Origin: Dysgonamonadaceae bacterium
Lineage (GTDB): Bacteria > Bacteroidota > Bacteroidia > Bacteroidales > Azobacteroidaceae
Direction: 5' to 3'
Length of the DNA stretch: 53,455 bases
Assembly: GCA_031267615.1 (NCBI GenBank)
Contig: JAIRYM010000048.1
Span: 1 to 53,455, forward strand
Shown here: positions 26,239-34,845 of the stretch, piece by piece
Numbering within the stretch: position 1 is the stretch's first letter
Layout: every line of letters begins with the position of its first letter
The notes under the pieces: generated by a model
Told to the model about the DNA's origin: nothing
The model's database searches: none
The model's input: only the letters and a program-made list of their open reading frames with translations
Program-made: the position numbers and the translations under genes

Positions 26239-26592
26239 TCTTTGGATAAGCAGATAAAAGATGAGAAACAGCAACTGAAAGACAGGAATAAGAATCGGGA
26301 TAAAATATTCTCTAATGCGGAACGACAGGCATTGGAAGAAGATATGATAACTTATTTTGCCTTCTTAATAGAATATCTGAAAAAAAACTGTCCCTGTCTA
26401 ACCAAACAGGAATGTATTGTTTGCTGTCTTGCAATGCACTTCTCTGCACTTACTGTCACTCTGGTCTTCGGGCACAACAATACAAACAGTGTAAAAACTC
26501 ACAAAAATCGTATCAAGAGCAAGATGGTCAAATCAGCAAACTGTGATTTCTTGTTTGATTATATCTTTCATAAGCAAAATTATCATAAGTGA
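26239..26592 (+). pseudogene. C-terminal fragment of a LuxR/CsgD-type transcriptional regulator
   Basis: About 117 codons. A helical linker (LDKQIKDEKQQLKDRNKNRD and onwards) leads to a C-terminal helix-turn-helix of the Bacteroidetes TPR-plus-LuxR type: CLTKQECIVCCLAMHFSALT, then VFGHNNTNSVKTHKNRIKSKM, ending FDYIF. The TPR sensor half is missing. The 5' side joins directly to transposase-repeat copy 1, giving a fused frame without a plausible start of its own. Regulators of this type often sit beside NVEALA loci, so this is probably the remnant of the local regulator. Confidence 0.7.
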
Positions 26593-26700
26593 TTAATATT
26601 ATGTCAGTTAACAGTAGCGATATTATATAAATTGTTACTTTATTAAAATTATATGCTTAATAATCAGCGAAATAAACATCGTAAAATGTTACCAAAAATA

Positions 26701-26733
26701 TTTGGCAGTAACAAAAACACTTCATATCTTTGC
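26701..26733 (+). promoter_or_regulatory. Promoter of the NVEALA-propeller-DUF1573 genes
   Basis: TTTG (26701-26704), 20 bases, TATCTTTGC (26725-26733): full match with ideal spacing, 66 bases before the NVEALA ATG. The promoter is intact even though the neighbouring regulator is not. Confidence 0.75.
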
Positions 26734-26799
26734 AAAAATAATCGTGAGTCCATGGCTATGGAACTCATATAATTAAATAATTAAAAAATAAATAAAAAA

Positions 26800-27192
26800 A
26801 TGAAGAAGAAATTCTTATGCGGCTTTGCCGCTCTGGCAATCGTAACGATAGCAACTTACAACGTTACTTTGAGTAATAAAACAGCGCAAGTTGCTCAGCT
26901 TGATTTGAAAAATATCAATATGCTTGCAATAGCAGAATTGACATCTGACGAAAGTGAATGTAAGAGTTCTGGTGGCGTTCACTCACATTTTAGTAATCCT
27001 ATTGGAGGAGGAGTTGTTAATATGACCTCTTCGGTCGAAGGAAACATAGTCTTTGGGGGGATTAATATTATAAATTTGAAAAAATCCAAGACATATGCAA
27101 TTTCATACACTGTTTGGGCATGTGCAAAATTAAAAGGTTATTGTTGTATGTTACGCGGGACACAAATAACAAATGTAAATTTAGTAAATTAA
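26800..27192 (+). CDS. NVEALA-family secreted peptide precursor
   Basis: 130 residues. The N-terminus KKKFLCGFAALAIVTIATYNV is a membrane-entry segment. It is followed by DLKNINMLAIAEL, which I align with the NVEALA motif that marks the leader end in this Bacteroidales family (N-[VI]-E/N-x-L-A). The mature part (~85 residues) is Gly/Ser/Asn rich (GGVHSHFSNPIGGGVVNM) and has a late Cys group, WACAKLKGYCCML. Members usually lie beside beta-propeller lipoproteins and LuxR-type regulators, as here. They are suspected exported peptides with no established role. The motif is divergent, so the family call is probable, not certain. Confidence 0.65.
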   Translation: MKKKFLCGFAALAIVTIATYNVTLSNKTAQVAQLDLKNINMLAIAELTSDESECKSSGGVHSHFSNPIGGGVVNMTSSVEGNIVFGGINIINLKKSKTYAISYTVWACAKLKGYCCMLRGTQITNVNLVN

Positions 27193-27264
27193 CATGATCG
27201 GAAGTGCTGCTATGTCCAGATATTATACTTATGATTATGTAAGTAATCAAAATTAAACAGCAAT

Positions 27265-27420
27265 ATGAGAATAGTTAGTGAACAGGCATTTTTCAAAAAC
27301 TGTCATCAACGTTTCTGTGATGGAATAGAAAAGATCGTCTATACTCACAGTGTTGTTCATAATTGGCTTCCGACCACGGCACGATCTAGTTTACAGAATT
27401 GTAATGCCTTCCAACAATAA
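27265..27420 (+). CDS. Small open frame of unknown nature (51 aa)
   Basis: In the 306-base gap between the NVEALA and propeller genes, ATG 27265 opens 51 codons (MRIVSEQAFFKNCHQRFCDG at the start, NWLPTTARS later) ending in TAA. It has three Cys and no hydrophobic segment. It may be a fragment of a larger gene broken by rearrangement. Nothing else is seen in this gap. Confidence 0.25.
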   Translation: MRIVSEQAFFKNCHQRFCDGIEKIVYTHSVVHNWLPTTARSSLQNCNAFQQ

Positions 27421-27498
27421 TATTTTACTAAATTCATAAATGTCTATTCAACTCTATTTTGCAAAAGAAATACCATCAGAAATGATTAAATATAAAAA

Positions 27499-28722
27499 AT
27501 GAAAACAATTTATTTTTGCGTAACATATCTTTGTTTATTTCTCATTTCATGTAATAAACAACCAAACTTATACTCATCAGATTATGATGTTGATATTATA
27601 AGAAGTCAAAATAAAGAATTTGAGCCATTACAAGAATTATCCATATTTGAAAACATAAAGATAATTCCTCTTGAAACTACTAATGATAATCTAATTGGCA
27701 ATATTAAAGAAATAAAAATTAAAGATTCATTAATTTTTATTTCAGATGCAAATGAAAATCTGTTTGTATTTAATACAGAAGGACAATTTCTAAATAAAAT
27801 TGGCTCAATTGGTGATGGTCCCGAAGAATATAGTGCCCTGGGAACATTTTTTATTGACGAAGTTAATAATCAAATTATAATTATGAATCAAATTAAATTT
27901 ACGTTCATTACTTATGGATTTGACGGTCAATATAAATTTAAAACTACTATTCCCAAAGATGCAATAAATATGCCTAATACAGCATTCATTATAGAAAATA
28001 ACTACCTGTTGGCAAATTATTTTTTAACTCCGAAGAATAATATTGCTTATAAATTATTATCACTTAAAAATGCCGGAATATTACAGGAAAAAAATTATAA
28101 TTCTATTACTGTATCTGATCATCTGTTTGCATTTTCAAGGCACCCTGTAACATCAACAGAAAAAGGAGCAGATTTTATAATGCCACTGTGTGATACAATA
28201 TTTAATTGTTACAATAAAGAATTTAAACCCAAATACAAAATAGAACATTTTCAGAGTATGGCTCCATCCGACAAATATCAAGCAAATATCAATAAAACCA
28301 TTTATTCTCTGGATTATGAATTTGGGCAAGCAGATTATTTTACAGGATTCAAAGATTTATTTGAAACAAAGAAACATATTTTATTAAATTATAATGCATT
28401 TGGGTATCAATCAGCATATTTTATTGCTAACAAAGAGCGTCTTACGGGAAACTATTTCTTACATACAGGTATTGAAAATGCCAATGAATTTGTTGCACCA
28501 GCAATAGAAGATACGATAACAAAAATGCCGTTTTTCAAAATTAATACAACTGATGGTCGCAGTTTTATAAGTTTGATACAGCCTTTTTATCTGCTACTCT
28601 ACAAAGATAAATTTAAAGAAAGTACTGATGAAAATCTTTCAAATCTTAAAAAAATAACGGATATATTATTAGAAGAAGATAATCCTGTGTTAATTTTTTA
28701 TACGTTAAAGGATGATTTTTAG
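27499..28722 (+). CDS. 6-bladed beta-propeller lipoprotein
   Basis: 407 residues. Lipoprotein signal MKTIYFCVTYLCLFLISC with Cys18 as lipid site. The opening block IKIIPLETTNDNLIGNIKEI and the following DSLIFISDANENLFVFNTEG with FLNKIGSIGDGPEEY are hallmarks of the Bacteroidetes 6-bladed beta-propeller family (DUF5128-like, NHL-related). It is predicted on the periplasmic or outer face of the envelope, probably binding a ligand or peptide. It abuts the DUF1573 gene with no gap (stop codon then ATG), so the two are one transcription unit, with the NVEALA gene upstream. Confidence 0.8.
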   Translation: MKTIYFCVTYLCLFLISCNKQPNLYSSDYDVDIIRSQNKEFEPLQELSIFENIKIIPLETTNDNLIGNIKEIKIKDSLIFISDANENLFVFNTEGQFLNKIGSIGDGPEEYSALGTFFIDEVNNQIIIMNQIKFTFITYGFDGQYKFKTTIPKDAINMPNTAFIIENNYLLANYFLTPKNNIAYKLLSLKNAGILQEKNYNSITVSDHLFAFSRHPVTSTEKGADFIMPLCDTIFNCYNKEFKPKYKIEHFQSMAPSDKYQANINKTIYSLDYEFGQADYFTGFKDLFETKKHILLNYNAFGYQSAYFIANKERLTGNYFLHTGIENANEFVAPAIEDTITKMPFFKINTTDGRSFISLIQPFYLLLYKDKFKESTDENLSNLKKITDILLEEDNPVLIFYTLKDDF

Positions 28723-29121
28723 ATGAAAAAGAAAATATATAAATATAATATATTTGCGATTCTGCTTTTTTCTTGTACGAATACAGAATTGAATGTTTCT
28801 GTTCCAGCAAATATTGATTTCGGCATTATGCAGTATGGAGATAAAGTTAAACGGGAAGCAGTTGTCAAAAATTTAAGTCCTAAAGATATAACTATTGATT
28901 ATATTGCAACAACATGCGACTGCTATATAGCAAAGGCAAGAGAAATGTTAGTGAAGGCGGGTGATTCGACAATAGTTGACATAACATATCATGCTACTGA
29001 AACCGGTTATATTGAAAGAGTATTACCGATACATTTTATTGGATACAATACAACGGTAAATATTATTATAAAAGGTCGAGTCAAATTACTGTATAACGGT
29101 ATAATTACTACAATAGAATAA
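28723..29121 (+). CDS. DUF1573 lipoprotein
   Basis: 132 residues. Short lipoprotein signal ending LLFSC, then one Ig-like DUF1573 domain with NIDFGIMQYGDKVKREAVVKN, TTCDCYIAK (the usual CGC-type cysteine pair appears as TCDC) and GYIERVLPIHF. In Bacteroidetes this domain accompanies propeller lipoproteins and thioredoxin-like proteins at NVEALA-type loci. The thioredoxin partner and an export ABC transporter, seen at fuller loci, are absent here. The island gives way to the uvrB fragment 56 bases later. Confidence 0.8.
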   Translation: MKKKIYKYNIFAILLFSCTNTELNVSVPANIDFGIMQYGDKVKREAVVKNLSPKDITIDYIATTCDCYIAKAREMLVKAGDSTIVDITYHATETGYIERVLPIHFIGYNTTVNIIIKGRVKLLYNGIITTIE

Positions 29122-29177
29122 TAATATCCAATATTATAATTTGCACGATTGAGATATTTTTCTAAAAAGTTTTCTAC

Positions 29178-29633
29178 TCATGCCGAAAAAATTATATATT
29201 TTTTGATATTGCAGGATGAGTTTTTTAAAAAACTCATCCTTTCGAGTTTCATCAACTCATCTCTATATTGCGCTGCCTCAAGAAATTCGAGTCTTTTCGC
29301 AGCCTCAATCATCAGTTGCTGGGTGTATGCGATTGCTTTCTCTCTGTCCGTTTCGTTCATATATTTAACGACAGGTTCAGCCGCAATATCAACCACTTCA
29401 CTCGTTTTCTCAACGTATGCAAGCGGTTTGATATTCCGTCCTCTCAGCAGGGAAGACGATTCAATATTCTTAACAATCTGTTTTGGCGAGATTCCGTGTT
29501 CGGCGTTATATTTCAACTGCTTTTCTCTCCGGCGCTGCGTTTCGTCAATCGTACGCTGCATACTTTCAGTAATTTTGTCAGCATAAAAAATCACTTTTCC
29601 GTTAATGTTTCTCGCAGCGCGTCCCGCTGTTTG
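29178..29633 (-). pseudogene. uvrB: uvrB C-terminal fragment
   Basis: 152 codons from QTAGRAARNINGKVIFYADK, the end of the last helicase motif, through DETQRRREKQLKYNAEHGIS to the UVR domain (AAKRLEFLEAAQYRDELMKLE split across the terminal hairpin). This is about the last fifth of UvrB (~675 residues). The break point at 29633 is followed upstream by ~60 bases of unrelated sequence and then transposase-repeat copy 2. It lacks ATPase motifs and a start codon, so it cannot function in excision repair. A complete uvrB is presumably elsewhere. Confidence 0.9.
29213..29240. terminator. 28-bp perfect palindrome at the uvrB 3' end
   Basis: Arms AGGATGAGTTTTTT and AAAAAACTCATCCT, 14 bp each with no loop bases in the DNA. 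It sits at the end of the uvrB fragment and 90 bases beyond DUF1573. It can act as a terminator in both directions because each arm carries a T run. Confidence 0.6.
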
Positions 29634-29694
29634 TCTGCCATAACATCCGCATACCCAACTGTCGCATTGTAAAAGGCGGGAGTACAGGGGATAT

Positions 29695-29824
29695 AATGCT
29701 TTCAAACGGACTTACTTCTATGGATTCAATGTGCTTGTTATGGTAACAGCCGACGGTATCCCTGTATAATACACTTTTCACAACCGCAAACACCCATGGA
29801 CCTGGAATATCTTATTTCTACCCC
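29695..29824 (+). repeat. 130-bp transposase-derived repeat, copy 2
   Basis: Near-identical to 26108-26236. Unlike copy 1 it continues into the transposase C-terminus and the right inverted repeat. Confidence 0.9.
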
Positions 29825-29966
29825 CAAAAAACGGGTGGAAACTGTTTCCTCCGACATCGCAAAACTCATGCCAAAGTCCATTCATGCAGTTATCGCAGAA
29901 GAGTTTATTATTAAACTCATCGCTTTCATTTGGGACTATACTTTTAATAACTTCAATAATCTATAA
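29702..29966 (+). pseudogene. DDE transposase remnant (IS982/IS4-like)
   Basis: One frame gives FKRTYFYGFNVLVMVTADGI, then PV and a stop, matching the block around the second catalytic Asp of these transposases. After an internal deletion and frame change, ATG 29796 reads MDLEYLISTPKKRVETVSSD and then LMPKSIHAVIAEEFIIKLIA to a stop at 29966. This matches the transposase C-terminus (RVETV..PKSIHAV..GFxxK). The N-terminal half is missing. The family is named from remembered motifs; the IS group is uncertain. Confidence 0.75.
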
Positions 29967-29986
29967 ATAGCAACTTGAATTAATTA
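29963..29986 (-). repeat. Right terminal inverted repeat of the island
   Basis: Reverse complement matches 26057-26080 at 23 of 24 positions. It overlaps the last codon of the transposase remnant, as expected for an insertion-sequence end. Confidence 0.75.
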
Positions 29987-30019
29987 CATAAATTTGCAGT
30001 CAGATAAAATAAAATTTAT

Positions 30020-30028
30020 TATATTTGC
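30020..30028 (+). promoter_or_regulatory. -7 element for the two-component genes
   Basis: TATATTTGC, matching TAnnTTTGC, 21 bases before the ATG at 30050. It lies just outside the island's right end. Confidence 0.55.
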
Positions 30029-30049
30029 AGTCTAAAAATCAGTTGTTTT

Positions 30050-30772
30050 ATGACTAATGTTTCTACAGATTTACAGTCCCCTAAAAAAATATTGATTGTA
30101 GATGATGAAGAAGATATTCTCGAAATCCTGCGTTTTAATCTCGAAAATGAAGGATTTATAGTAGATACTGCAATTTCTGGGGAAGAGGCTTTGGCAAAGC
30201 TTACGCCCGAACACTGTCTTATTTTACTTGATGTTATGATGGACGGTTTGTCGGGTTATCTTGTAGCAGAACAACTGAGGAACGACAACATTCAGACGCC
30301 AATCATTTTTCTTACTGCTCGAAATACGGAAAACGATATGTTGACATGCTTCTCTGTTGGTGGCGATGATTATATTGCGAAACCTTTTCCTATTAAGGAA
30401 GTAATTGCAAGAATAAAAGCAATCACGCGTAGAAATTATGAAACATTTCCTTCATTGAAAGAAAAAAAACATACAATTATTTTCAAAAATCTAAAACTGA
30501 ATCTTGTTGCCAAAGATATCGAAATCAACTCCTGTTCTTTAGTTCTTACCAAAAAAGAATACGAAATATTATGTCTTTTAATGCAGCATCAGGGACAAAT
30601 TTTTACTCGTGAAGATATTCTCGAAAAAGTGTGGAAAGATGAAAGTTATGTGCTTGAACGAACAGTTGATGTTCATATAACGCGACTTCGCAAGAAACTT
30701 AATGAATACGGCGTTTGCATAGCAAATCGTCAAAGCTACGGATACTATTTTGATAATAAGGCGATTACATAA
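30050..30772 (+). CDS. OmpR/PhoB-type response regulator (RprY-like)
   Basis: 240 residues. The receiver domain has VDDEEDILEILRF, the phosphorylation Asp in LLDVMMDGLSG, the Thr in FLTARN and the Lys in IAKPFPI. The C-terminal winged helix contains LTKKEYEILCLLMQHQGQIF and TVDVHITRLRKKLNEYG. It is followed at once by a histidine kinase gene. The pair resembles the Bacteroides RprXY system, but the symbol is withheld because that assignment rests on memory of overall style. Confidence 0.9.
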   Translation: MTNVSTDLQSPKKILIVDDEEDILEILRFNLENEGFIVDTAISGEEALAKLTPEHCLILLDVMMDGLSGYLVAEQLRNDNIQTPIIFLTARNTENDMLTCFSVGGDDYIAKPFPIKEVIARIKAITRRNYETFPSLKEKKHTIIFKNLKLNLVAKDIEINSCSLVLTKKEYEILCLLMQHQGQIFTREDILEKVWKDESYVLERTVDVHITRLRKKLNEYGVCIANRQSYGYYFDNKAIT

Positions 30773-30791
30773 GGTGAATAAAGAACATAAT

Positions 30792-32156
30792 ATGTATATA
30801 TTTCCGTTATTGTTGATGACAGTTTTTGTTACAATAGTCATTGTGTTTACTCTGGGCAGACAGCGTCGCTTCAAATACGAATCTATGATAACGAGCCAAA
30901 TGTATTATGCGGATATGGCAGGAAAATATATACAGCAGCAACATCTTTTTCCTGACAGTCTTGAATTGCTTTCTAACCTTGCAAATATTTTCCCTTCATA
31001 CATCAATCTTGGAATTTGGACAAAGAACGGAGAACTTATATTTGACAGTGAAATTGACACTAAAAAATCGAAAATTTGCTATAAAGACTTGCCCGAAATA
31101 TACGAGGCGATTGTTAAAGGCAGCAGCAGCTGTATCCGCAATTCGAATATGATGAACGAAAAATATGCCTATTATGCTCAAAATCACGGCGATTACATTA
31201 TCAGAACTGCCATTCCATACGATAGCAGAATAAAGCACATGCTGCGCCCTGATATTTTTTATACAGGAATGATGGTGCTGATTTTCTTTCTGTTTACGTT
31301 TATCTTTTCTGTATATCATTTTCGATTCAGGGTAGCGATAGAAAAACTTAAAAGATTCCTTGATTCTTATATGCAGAATAAAAAATTTCCACAAAATATT
31401 ACCTTTATTGACAGTGAATTGAATGAAATAAAAGGGATGTTTGTTAATATATGTAATAAGTTGGAAAACAACGAAAAACAAATGGCGAATAATACAAACA
31501 ATATCGCTCATGAACTTCGTACTCCTGTTACCAGCATACGCGGACTACTCGAAACTCTTGTTGAATATAAAGACATTAGCACGGATAAAAAAAATGAGTT
31601 CATGGAACGCGCCTATAATCAGGCAATTCGTTTGTCGGAAATCATTCAGGATGTTATTTTACTGTCGAAAACCACTGATGCATCTCATTGTATCACGCTC
31701 GAAAGAGTAAATATTTATGATTTGATCATTGAAATGCTTGAAGATGCGGAAGAAATTATCAAACGACGAAATGCAACTATTGACCTTAAAGTCAAAGAAG
31801 ATACGGTAATAAAAGGCAGTCGCACGTTACTGTATTCTATTTTCAGAAACTTGCTTTCAAATGCACTGAAATATGCTGGTGAGAATACAACTATTTCTAT
31901 TGCAAGATACAAGGAAGACGAAAAGTTTTATTACTTTACTTTTTATGATAATGGCGAAGGTGTTGAAAATAAATATATCGGTTATATTTTCGACAGGTTT
32001 TACAGGATACATGAAGGACGATCTCGCGGCAAAGGCGGCTCAGGACTTGGACTTACTATTGTACGCGATGCAATAAATTTTCATCACGGTGAAATCAAAG
32101 CCAATAACCGTCCCGAAGGTGGTTTAGCGTTTCTGTTCACTATTAGGAAAGAGTGA
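30792..32156 (+). CDS. Sensor histidine kinase (RprX-like)
   Basis: 454 residues from ATG 30792; a GTG at 30774 directly after the regulator stop is an alternative. TM1 is YIFPLLLMTVFVTIVIVF. A ~140-residue periplasmic sensor follows, then TM2 (TGMMVLIFFLFTFIFSVY) and a short linker. The H-box is NIAHELRTPVTSIRG, the N-box RNLLSNALKYAG and the G-box GKGGSGLGLTIVRDA. It is predicted to phosphorylate the regulator encoded 20 bases upstream. The sensor domain gives no clear hint of the ligand. Confidence 0.9.
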   Translation: MYIFPLLLMTVFVTIVIVFTLGRQRRFKYESMITSQMYYADMAGKYIQQQHLFPDSLELLSNLANIFPSYINLGIWTKNGELIFDSEIDTKKSKICYKDLPEIYEAIVKGSSSCIRNSNMMNEKYAYYAQNHGDYIIRTAIPYDSRIKHMLRPDIFYTGMMVLIFFLFTFIFSVYHFRFRVAIEKLKRFLDSYMQNKKFPQNITFIDSELNEIKGMFVNICNKLENNEKQMANNTNNIAHELRTPVTSIRGLLETLVEYKDISTDKKNEFMERAYNQAIRLSEIIQDVILLSKTTDASHCITLERVNIYDLIIEMLEDAEEIIKRRNATIDLKVKEDTVIKGSRTLLYSIFRNLLSNALKYAGENTTISIARYKEDEKFYYFTFYDNGEGVENKYIGYIFDRFYRIHEGRSRGKGGSGLGLTIVRDAINFHHGEIKANNRPEGGLAFLFTIRKE

Positions 32157-32230
32157 AAAACGCTTTATTGCAAAAGTTGAACTGCACAACGCACAAATTG
32201 GACATTATAGAATCGTTCAATTTTTTTTAT

Positions 32231-32239
32231 TACCTTTGT
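32231..32239 (+). promoter_or_regulatory. -7 element for glycogen phosphorylase
   Basis: TACCTTTGT, matching the consensus, 29 bases before the ATG. Confidence 0.55.
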
Positions 32240-32268
32240 CAGAAATTTCTTAAAATTGATTAAATACA

Positions 32269-34830
32269 ATGAAAATTAAGGCAAATTACTCGAATGAGCC
32301 ATTCTGGAAAGAAAGCGCTATTCATTCAAAACTGCCCAAAGAACTGAAAGTACTCGACGAAATAGCACACAACGTTTGGTGGATGTGGGACTATGAAGCG
32401 AAAGATCTTTTCGCACGTATAGACGAAGACGTATGGTACAAAAGCGAAAGCAACCCTGTGCAACTGTTGCGCCGGCTGTCATATAACAGGCTGGAAGAAA
32501 TCACCCGCAACGAAGCGCTGATGAATGATATTAATCATACATGCAACCGTTTCCGCGCATATCTCGACGTTCCGAAACGAACCGATATTCCTTCCGTCGC
32601 CTATTTCAGTATGGAATATGGACTGTGCAACATTCTGAAAATCTATTCCGGCGGACTTGGCGTCCTCGCCGGCGATTACATCAAGGAAGCGAGCGATATG
32701 AATGTCGATTTGACTGCTGTCGGTTTTATATACCGATATGGATATTTCACGCAGTCGCTCTCGATGGACGGACAGCAAATCGCCAACTATGAAGCGCAAC
32801 GGTTTGAACAATTACCGCTTGAACAGGTAATGGACGGCGATAAACCTCTTATTCTCGACGTTCTCTACAATGGTTTTCACGTCTATGCCAATGTTTGGAC
32901 AGTAAATGTAGGACGTATCAAACTCTATCTGATGGATACCGACATTGACCTTAATTCCGAATGGGACCGATCAATAACTCACAAACTCTATGGCGGCGAC
33001 AACGAAAACCGCCTCAAACAGGAATATCTGCTCGGCGTGGGAGGCATTATGCTCCTCAACCGGCTCGGCATAAAGAAACAGATTTACCACTGCAACGAGG
33101 GACACGCCTCGTTGATAAACGCTCAACGCCTCGCCGACTATATCGAAACAGAAAAACTGTCCTTCAACGAGGCTCTGGAAATCGTGAGAGCATCGTCACT
33201 GTACACTTGCCATACGCCCGTTCCGGCAGGACACGACTATTTTGAAGAACCTGTCTTCTTTAAGTTTATGAGCCACTTCCCCGACAAACTCGGCATCTCG
33301 TGGCAGGAGTTTATGGATATGGGGCGCGCAAACGCCGGCAGCGATGAGAAATTTTCCATGTCGGTCTTCGCGCTTAACACTTGTCAGGAGGCAAACGGAG
33401 TGAGCTATCTTCACGGCGAACTGTCGAAAAAAATGTTCGCCCCGGTGTGGAAAGGCTATTTCCCGTCGGAACTCCACGTCGGATACGTTACCAACGGCAT
33501 ACACATGCCGACATGGGCGGCGTCGGAATTTAGAAAGATCTATGAAAAGTATTTCAAACCCGATTTCTATGACAATCAGTCGAAACCGGAAGTCTGGGAA
33601 AAAATCTATCAGGTGGACGACGAAGAAATATGGAATGTCCGTATGAGCCTTAAAAACAGACTTGTTCGTTACATCAAGGAACAGTTCAAAGACAACTGGC
33701 TGAAAAATCAGGGCGACCCGTCGAAAGTCGTTTCAATACTCGAAAAAATCAATCCCAATGCTCTGCTTATCGGATTCGGACGAAGATTTGCCACCTACAA
33801 ACGCGCTCACTTGCTGTTTACTGACATGGAACGCCTCGCAAACATTGTGAACAATCCGGCATGTCCTGTTCAGATAATTTATACAGGCAAGGCGCACCCG
33901 GCTGACGGAGGCGGTCAGGGACTAATCAGGCACATCGTCGAAATATCACGCCGACCGGAGTTTCTGGGTAAGATCATTTTCCTTGAAAACTATGATATGA
34001 GGCTCGCAAAACGCCTCATTTCGGGTGTCGATATATGGCTCAACACTCCTACGCGCCCGCTTGAGGCTTCGGGAACGTCCGGCGAAAAGGCGGAAATGAA
34101 CGGCGTCCTGAATTTGTCTGTCCTCGACGGCTGGTGGTATGAAGGTTACAGGGAAGGAGCGGGATGGGCGCTGACCGACAAGCGGACGTATGACAATCAA
34201 CAGTTTCAAGACCAGCTCGACTCGGCAACGATCTATTCGATGCTCGAAAACGAGATAATCCCGCTCTATTATGCCAAAAACTCAAAGGGATATTCGCCTG
34301 ACTGGGTGCAATACATAAAAAATTCCATCGCTCAAATAGCGCCTCACTACACCACGAGGCGAATGTTTGAGGATTATGTATCTAAATTTTACAACAAACT
34401 TGCAGCCCGCAGCAAAACGCTCGCAGAAGGAGGTTTCGCGAAAGCAAAAGAAATCGCGGCATGGAAAGAAAACGTCGCCGCAGGATGGGACGGAATCAAT
34501 ATCATTTCCTGTCAGATAGACGATAAAATTCAGAAAGGATTCGAGATCGGCGACACGTTAAAAGCAACCTTGGTGATCGACAAAAACGGAATTACAGGAG
34601 CGCTGGGAGCAGAACTGGTGAAAATCATTACCAACCCCGCTACCAGCAGAGAACAGGTTTGCGTGTTCCCGATGACGATCGAAACAACCGAAGGCAGCCG
34701 CGTAACTTATTCGCTGAATATAAAAGCGACCGACACAGGAAATTTCCGCCTCGGAATCCGTATTTTCCCCGATAATACCGATATGCCACACAGAATGGAC
34801 TTTGCATACGTGAAGTGGGTGAATTTTTAA
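32269..34830 (+). CDS. glgP: Alpha-glucan (glycogen) phosphorylase, GT35
   Basis: 853 residues. The N-terminal DUF3417 domain ([19 protein letters not shown]) is followed by the phosphorylase core: [62 protein letters not shown], and the pyridoxal-phosphate lysine region [17 protein letters not shown]. This is the long bacterial form found in Bacteroides and thermophiles. It releases glucose-1-phosphate from stored glycogen in the cytoplasm. It precedes tex by 15 bases and may share its transcript. Confidence 0.95.
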   Translation: MKIKANYSNEPFWKESAIHSKLPKELKVLDEIAHNVWWMWDYEAKDLFARIDEDVWYKSESNPVQLLRRLSYNRLEEITRNEALMNDINHTCNRFRAYLDVPKRTDIPSVAYFSMEYGLCNILKIYSGGLGVLAGDYIKEASDMNVDLTAVGFIYRYGYFTQSLSMDGQQIANYEAQRFEQLPLEQVMDGDKPLILDVLYNGFHVYANVWTVNVGRIKLYLMDTDIDLNSEWDRSITHKLYGGDNENRLKQEYLLGVGGIMLLNRLGIKKQIYHCNEGHASLINAQRLADYIETEKLSFNEALEIVRASSLYTCHTPVPAGHDYFEEPVFFKFMSHFPDKLGISWQEFMDMGRANAGSDEKFSMSVFALNTCQEANGVSYLHGELSKKMFAPVWKGYFPSELHVGYVTNGIHMPTWAASEFRKIYEKYFKPDFYDNQSKPEVWEKIYQVDDEEIWNVRMSLKNRLVRYIKEQFKDNWLKNQGDPSKVVSILEKINPNALLIGFGRRFATYKRAHLLFTDMERLANIVNNPACPVQIIYTGKAHPADGGGQGLIRHIVEISRRPEFLGKIIFLENYDMRLAKRLISGVDIWLNTPTRPLEASGTSGEKAEMNGVLNLSVLDGWWYEGYREGAGWALTDKRTYDNQQFQDQLDSATIYSMLENEIIPLYYAKNSKGYSPDWVQYIKNSIAQIAPHYTTRRMFEDYVSKFYNKLAARSKTLAEGGFAKAKEIAAWKENVAAGWDGINIISCQIDDKIQKGFEIGDTLKATLVIDKNGITGALGAELVKIITNPATSREQVCVFPMTIETTEGSRVTYSLNIKATDTGNFRLGIRIFPDNTDMPHRMDFAYVKWVNF

Positions 34831-34845
34831 TAATACTGTTTATAT

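Larger units (their letters stand above)
26057..29986. mobile_element. AT-rich island bracketed by insertion-sequence ends
   Basis: 24-bp inverted repeats (one mismatch) close both sides at 26057-26080 and 29963-29986. Just inside each end lies a copy of the same ~130-bp decayed transposase segment (26108-26236 and 29695-29824, direct orientation). Between them are a regulator C-terminus, an NVEALA peptide gene, a beta-propeller lipoprotein, a DUF1573 lipoprotein and a uvrB C-terminal fragment. Base composition is clearly more AT-rich than the flanks. The layout fits a DNA segment inserted into, or recombined through, a degenerate insertion sequence between EF-G2 and the two-component genes. 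No target-site duplication is obvious. Confidence 0.6.
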
